Below are positions 23,376 through 24,982 of a DNA stretch of 24,982 nt, piece after piece. A program made the position numbers and the translations under genes. Position 1 is the stretch's first letter. Each line of letters begins with the position of its first letter. This stretch comes from a virus: the IMG/VR virus record IMGVR_UViG_3300028388_006299, positions 1 to 24,982 of that record, one strand, 5' to 3'. The notes beneath the pieces are model-generated. The model ran no database searches. It was not told the origin of the DNA and saw only the letters and a list, made by a program, of their open reading frames with translations.

Positions 23376-24982
23376 TAACAACTTCTCTTTCTTTTGATTA
23401 TACTATATACTTCTTTAAGGGAGTTACCTACAATTTTTCTATGACTTAAATCTAATTGAGGATCTAAATCATTACTTGTTTGATCTGTTGTGGATACTTG
23501 TATTTTTGATTTTTTGTCATTAAGATTTTTTTCAAGAGTAGCGACTACGTTAGCAACACCTCTTTTTGGAGCCATCTTAGCTCTACTAATAAAGTATTCA
23601 AACCAAGCAATGTCGTCCATGTTAATTACTTCAGATATTTTTGATTCTTCTGGTGGTTCGTTTAAATAGGATAAACTATTAAGATGATAGTCTAAGCCTG
23701 CTCCTCTTAGTTTACCACTGTTTCCCCAAGAGTGAGAAATTGGTTTACCGGCAAGCTCGTCGCTAATATTTGTGACTATCATCTTCATTAATCCAGGCCT
23801 AGCTACGTCACAGAAAAGATCTACAATTTTTCTATGTTTGTATAAAAGTCTATAAACGTTAGGATTATGCTGAAAACCTTGAGAAGTTAATCCTACGCCC
23901 ATTCCACCTTTTGCAAGATCTGGGCCGATTAGTTTGATAAAGACGTCGGGGTCAAGAAGTTTATAGTCAGCAATATTATTTTTGTTGCCATAATCTGATT
24001 TCCCAATCTTGCTTGTAAAAGCTAGCTGCTCTTCTTTAGTTAAATCAATGTTGTGACTTATTATTACTGCTATAAGAAAGGCTGCTTCTCGCTTACCTAT
24101 TGCTCTAAAATTTTTAATGCTGATGTTTTTTATAACAGCTTTAATAAATTTTTCAAACCAATCTCTTGATTGTCTGCCGAGATAAGTTATGTGATTTAGA
24201 TCTTCTTTGAAATAGTGAATTTTTTTCTTAAGCTGTGTATTTGTTATTTTCCCTATACTTAATCTCTCAACAAAATTTTCGAGATCACTTTCGACCTTAG
24301 ATATATCTTTAGCTAAAAATTCTTCAACTTTTAAAATTACAGGGTGTTCATTTCCTAACTTTCTCTTAATATAGTTAGCTATGTTAGCAAAATAATTTGT
24401 GTTAGGTTGATTTTTTATCTTGTTTAAATTAACTAAAAAAGTGTTAGCTATAAATTCATCTACTTTTGTAGAAAAATAATCAACATAAGGAAGATCGTTG
24501 TATAAAATTTCTAAAAAAGAATACCCATAATTTTCAGGTGATTTAGAGAAATTGTCGACTAAATTTTCTAATAATTCATTTGCAACATCAAAATTATCGT
24601 AAGATACATTTTGCCAACCAAAAAGATAACCATTTGAAGTAAAGTGTTCTATTAGACCAGTAATTATTAAATTACTATTAAATTCATCTGCAGTTGAATA
24701 AAATTCTGCTATTTCACTAGCACTTCTCGATGAAAGTGCAATTTTATGTCCTACTTCATAAAGTCTTCTCTTAATAAACTCTTCAATTTCTGGTGCTACA
24801 GTATTAGTTTCTAAATACTCTAAAATCATAAATTTAAATATTCTTGCTATGTGAGCGTCATCTTTAAAAGTACTTTCACTCAAACACGATTCTGTTATAT
24901 TTTTCAAGAAAAAATCTCTAGGTTTAAAACCAAAGTCGACATAGGCTTTAAAAATTTCTTTGTAGAGCGATGGATTTTGTAT
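23375..24982 (-). CDS. hypothetical protein related to the C-terminus of its neighbour, 5'-partial at window edge
   Basis: A TTG at 24907 could begin a 510-residue protein, but the frame stays open to the window edge and reads as ordinary protein (YVDFGFKPRDFFLKNITES), so I treat it as the C-terminal 535 residues of a longer one. It is helical throughout. A segment starting RDWFEKFIKAVIKN parallels KSWYERLYNLIMEN of the 922-aa protein, with the same pattern continuing for about 60 residues. Both also share the ending, from MDDIAWFEYFIS / PNDNEWFNYLLE onward to LSHRKI-GNSLKEVYS. Here it continues with IIKRKRSC. Whether it begins with a packaging tag cannot be seen. Stop and next start overlap as TAATG. 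Function unknown. Confidence 0.65.
   Translation of the reverse strand: MQNPSLYKEIFKAYVDFGFKPRDFFLKNITESCLSESTFKDDAHIARIFKFMILEYLETNTVAPEIEEFIKRRLYEVGHKIALSSRSASEIAEFYSTADEFNSNLIITGLIEHFTSNGYLFGWQNVSYDNFDVANELLENLVDNFSKSPENYGYSFLEILYNDLPYVDYFSTKVDEFIANTFLVNLNKIKNQPNTNYFANIANYIKRKLGNEHPVILKVEEFLAKDISKVESDLENFVERLSIGKITNTQLKKKIHYFKEDLNHITYLGRQSRDWFEKFIKAVIKNISIKNFRAIGKREAAFLIAVIISHNIDLTKEEQLAFTSKIGKSDYGNKNNIADYKLLDPDVFIKLIGPDLAKGGMGVGLTSQGFQHNPNVYRLLYKHRKIVDLFCDVARPGLMKMIVTNISDELAGKPISHSWGNSGKLRGAGLDYHLNSLSYLNEPPEESKISEVINMDDIAWFEYFISRAKMAPKRGVANVVATLEKNLNDKKSKIQVSTTDQTSNDLDPQLDLSHRKIVGNSLKEVYSIIKRKRSC
23402..23449 (-). repeat. C-terminal LSHRKI-GNSLKEVYS motif, copy 2
   Basis: Encodes the signature near the end of the rightmost protein, eight residues before its stop. 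The helix core SLKEVYS recurs before the ligase domain of the 1227-aa protein (MLKEVYSYLF) and, more weakly, at that protein's N-terminus (YSLKEVHDNLF). Confidence 0.7.

Noticed and set aside
1-24982. T4-type late promoters, tRNA genes, CRISPR arrays and insertion sequences
   Set aside because: I looked for TATAAATA-like late promoters in spacers, cloverleaf-like segments, regularly spaced repeats and transposase motifs and saw none I could support. The spacers are too short for most of these.

Overview
This AT-rich, densely packed window looks like part of the genome of a large tailed bacteriophage, most likely myovirus-like. Genes abut or overlap by a few bases, most starts have Shine-Dalgarno-like purines, and there is no gene-free stretch over about 75 bases. 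A phage-type GroEL, a 5'-3' exonuclease of the T4 RNase H/FEN kind, a sigma factor, and many small proteins of unknown function sit together. I saw no tRNA, rRNA, CRISPR array, insertion sequence or recognisable capsid/tail gene. The host cannot be named; a lipoprotein with a type II signal peptide suggests, but does not prove, a Gram-negative host.

Left half (1 to 9641, all plus strand): a gene cut by the window edge, a small unknown protein, a large helical protein, two small proteins, the exonuclease, a 72-aa protein, GroEL, a 62-aa protein, a sigma factor whose C-terminal helix-turn-helix lies in a second overlapping reading frame, two small basic proteins, a 581-aa Ser-rich lipoprotein and a 51-aa protein. 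The plus and minus gene blocks meet with no spacer at 9641/9642.

Right half (9642 to 24982, minus strand except one gene): a nicotinamide-nucleotide adenylyltransferase-like enzyme, a 1227-aa protein combining a PD-(D/E)XK-nuclease-like segment with an ATP-ligase-type nucleotidyltransferase domain, a staphylococcal-nuclease-like enzyme, then a run of genes up to the right edge.

The main observation is that at least eight proteins here (14562-23375) begin with a short amphipathic peptide of the form hydrophobic-xx-[YF]-[IV]-[KR]-E-x-L-x-E, followed mostly by A, S or G. This is the architecture of the T4 capsid-targeting sequence that is cut by the prohead protease after (L/I)-x-E. One copy is duplicated exactly as a 59-bp in-frame repeat, and a variant lies inside the 1227-aa protein just before its ligase domain. 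I infer that this locus encodes cargo packaged in the head and delivered with the DNA: one protein with an ADP-ribosyltransferase-like domain resembling the ART-PolyVal type, two tandem paralogues that may also be ADP-ribosyltransferase-like, the nuclease/ligase protein, and small lysine-rich, probably DNA-binding proteins. A NAD-pathway enzyme close to candidate NAD-consuming effectors would fit, but that link is inference.
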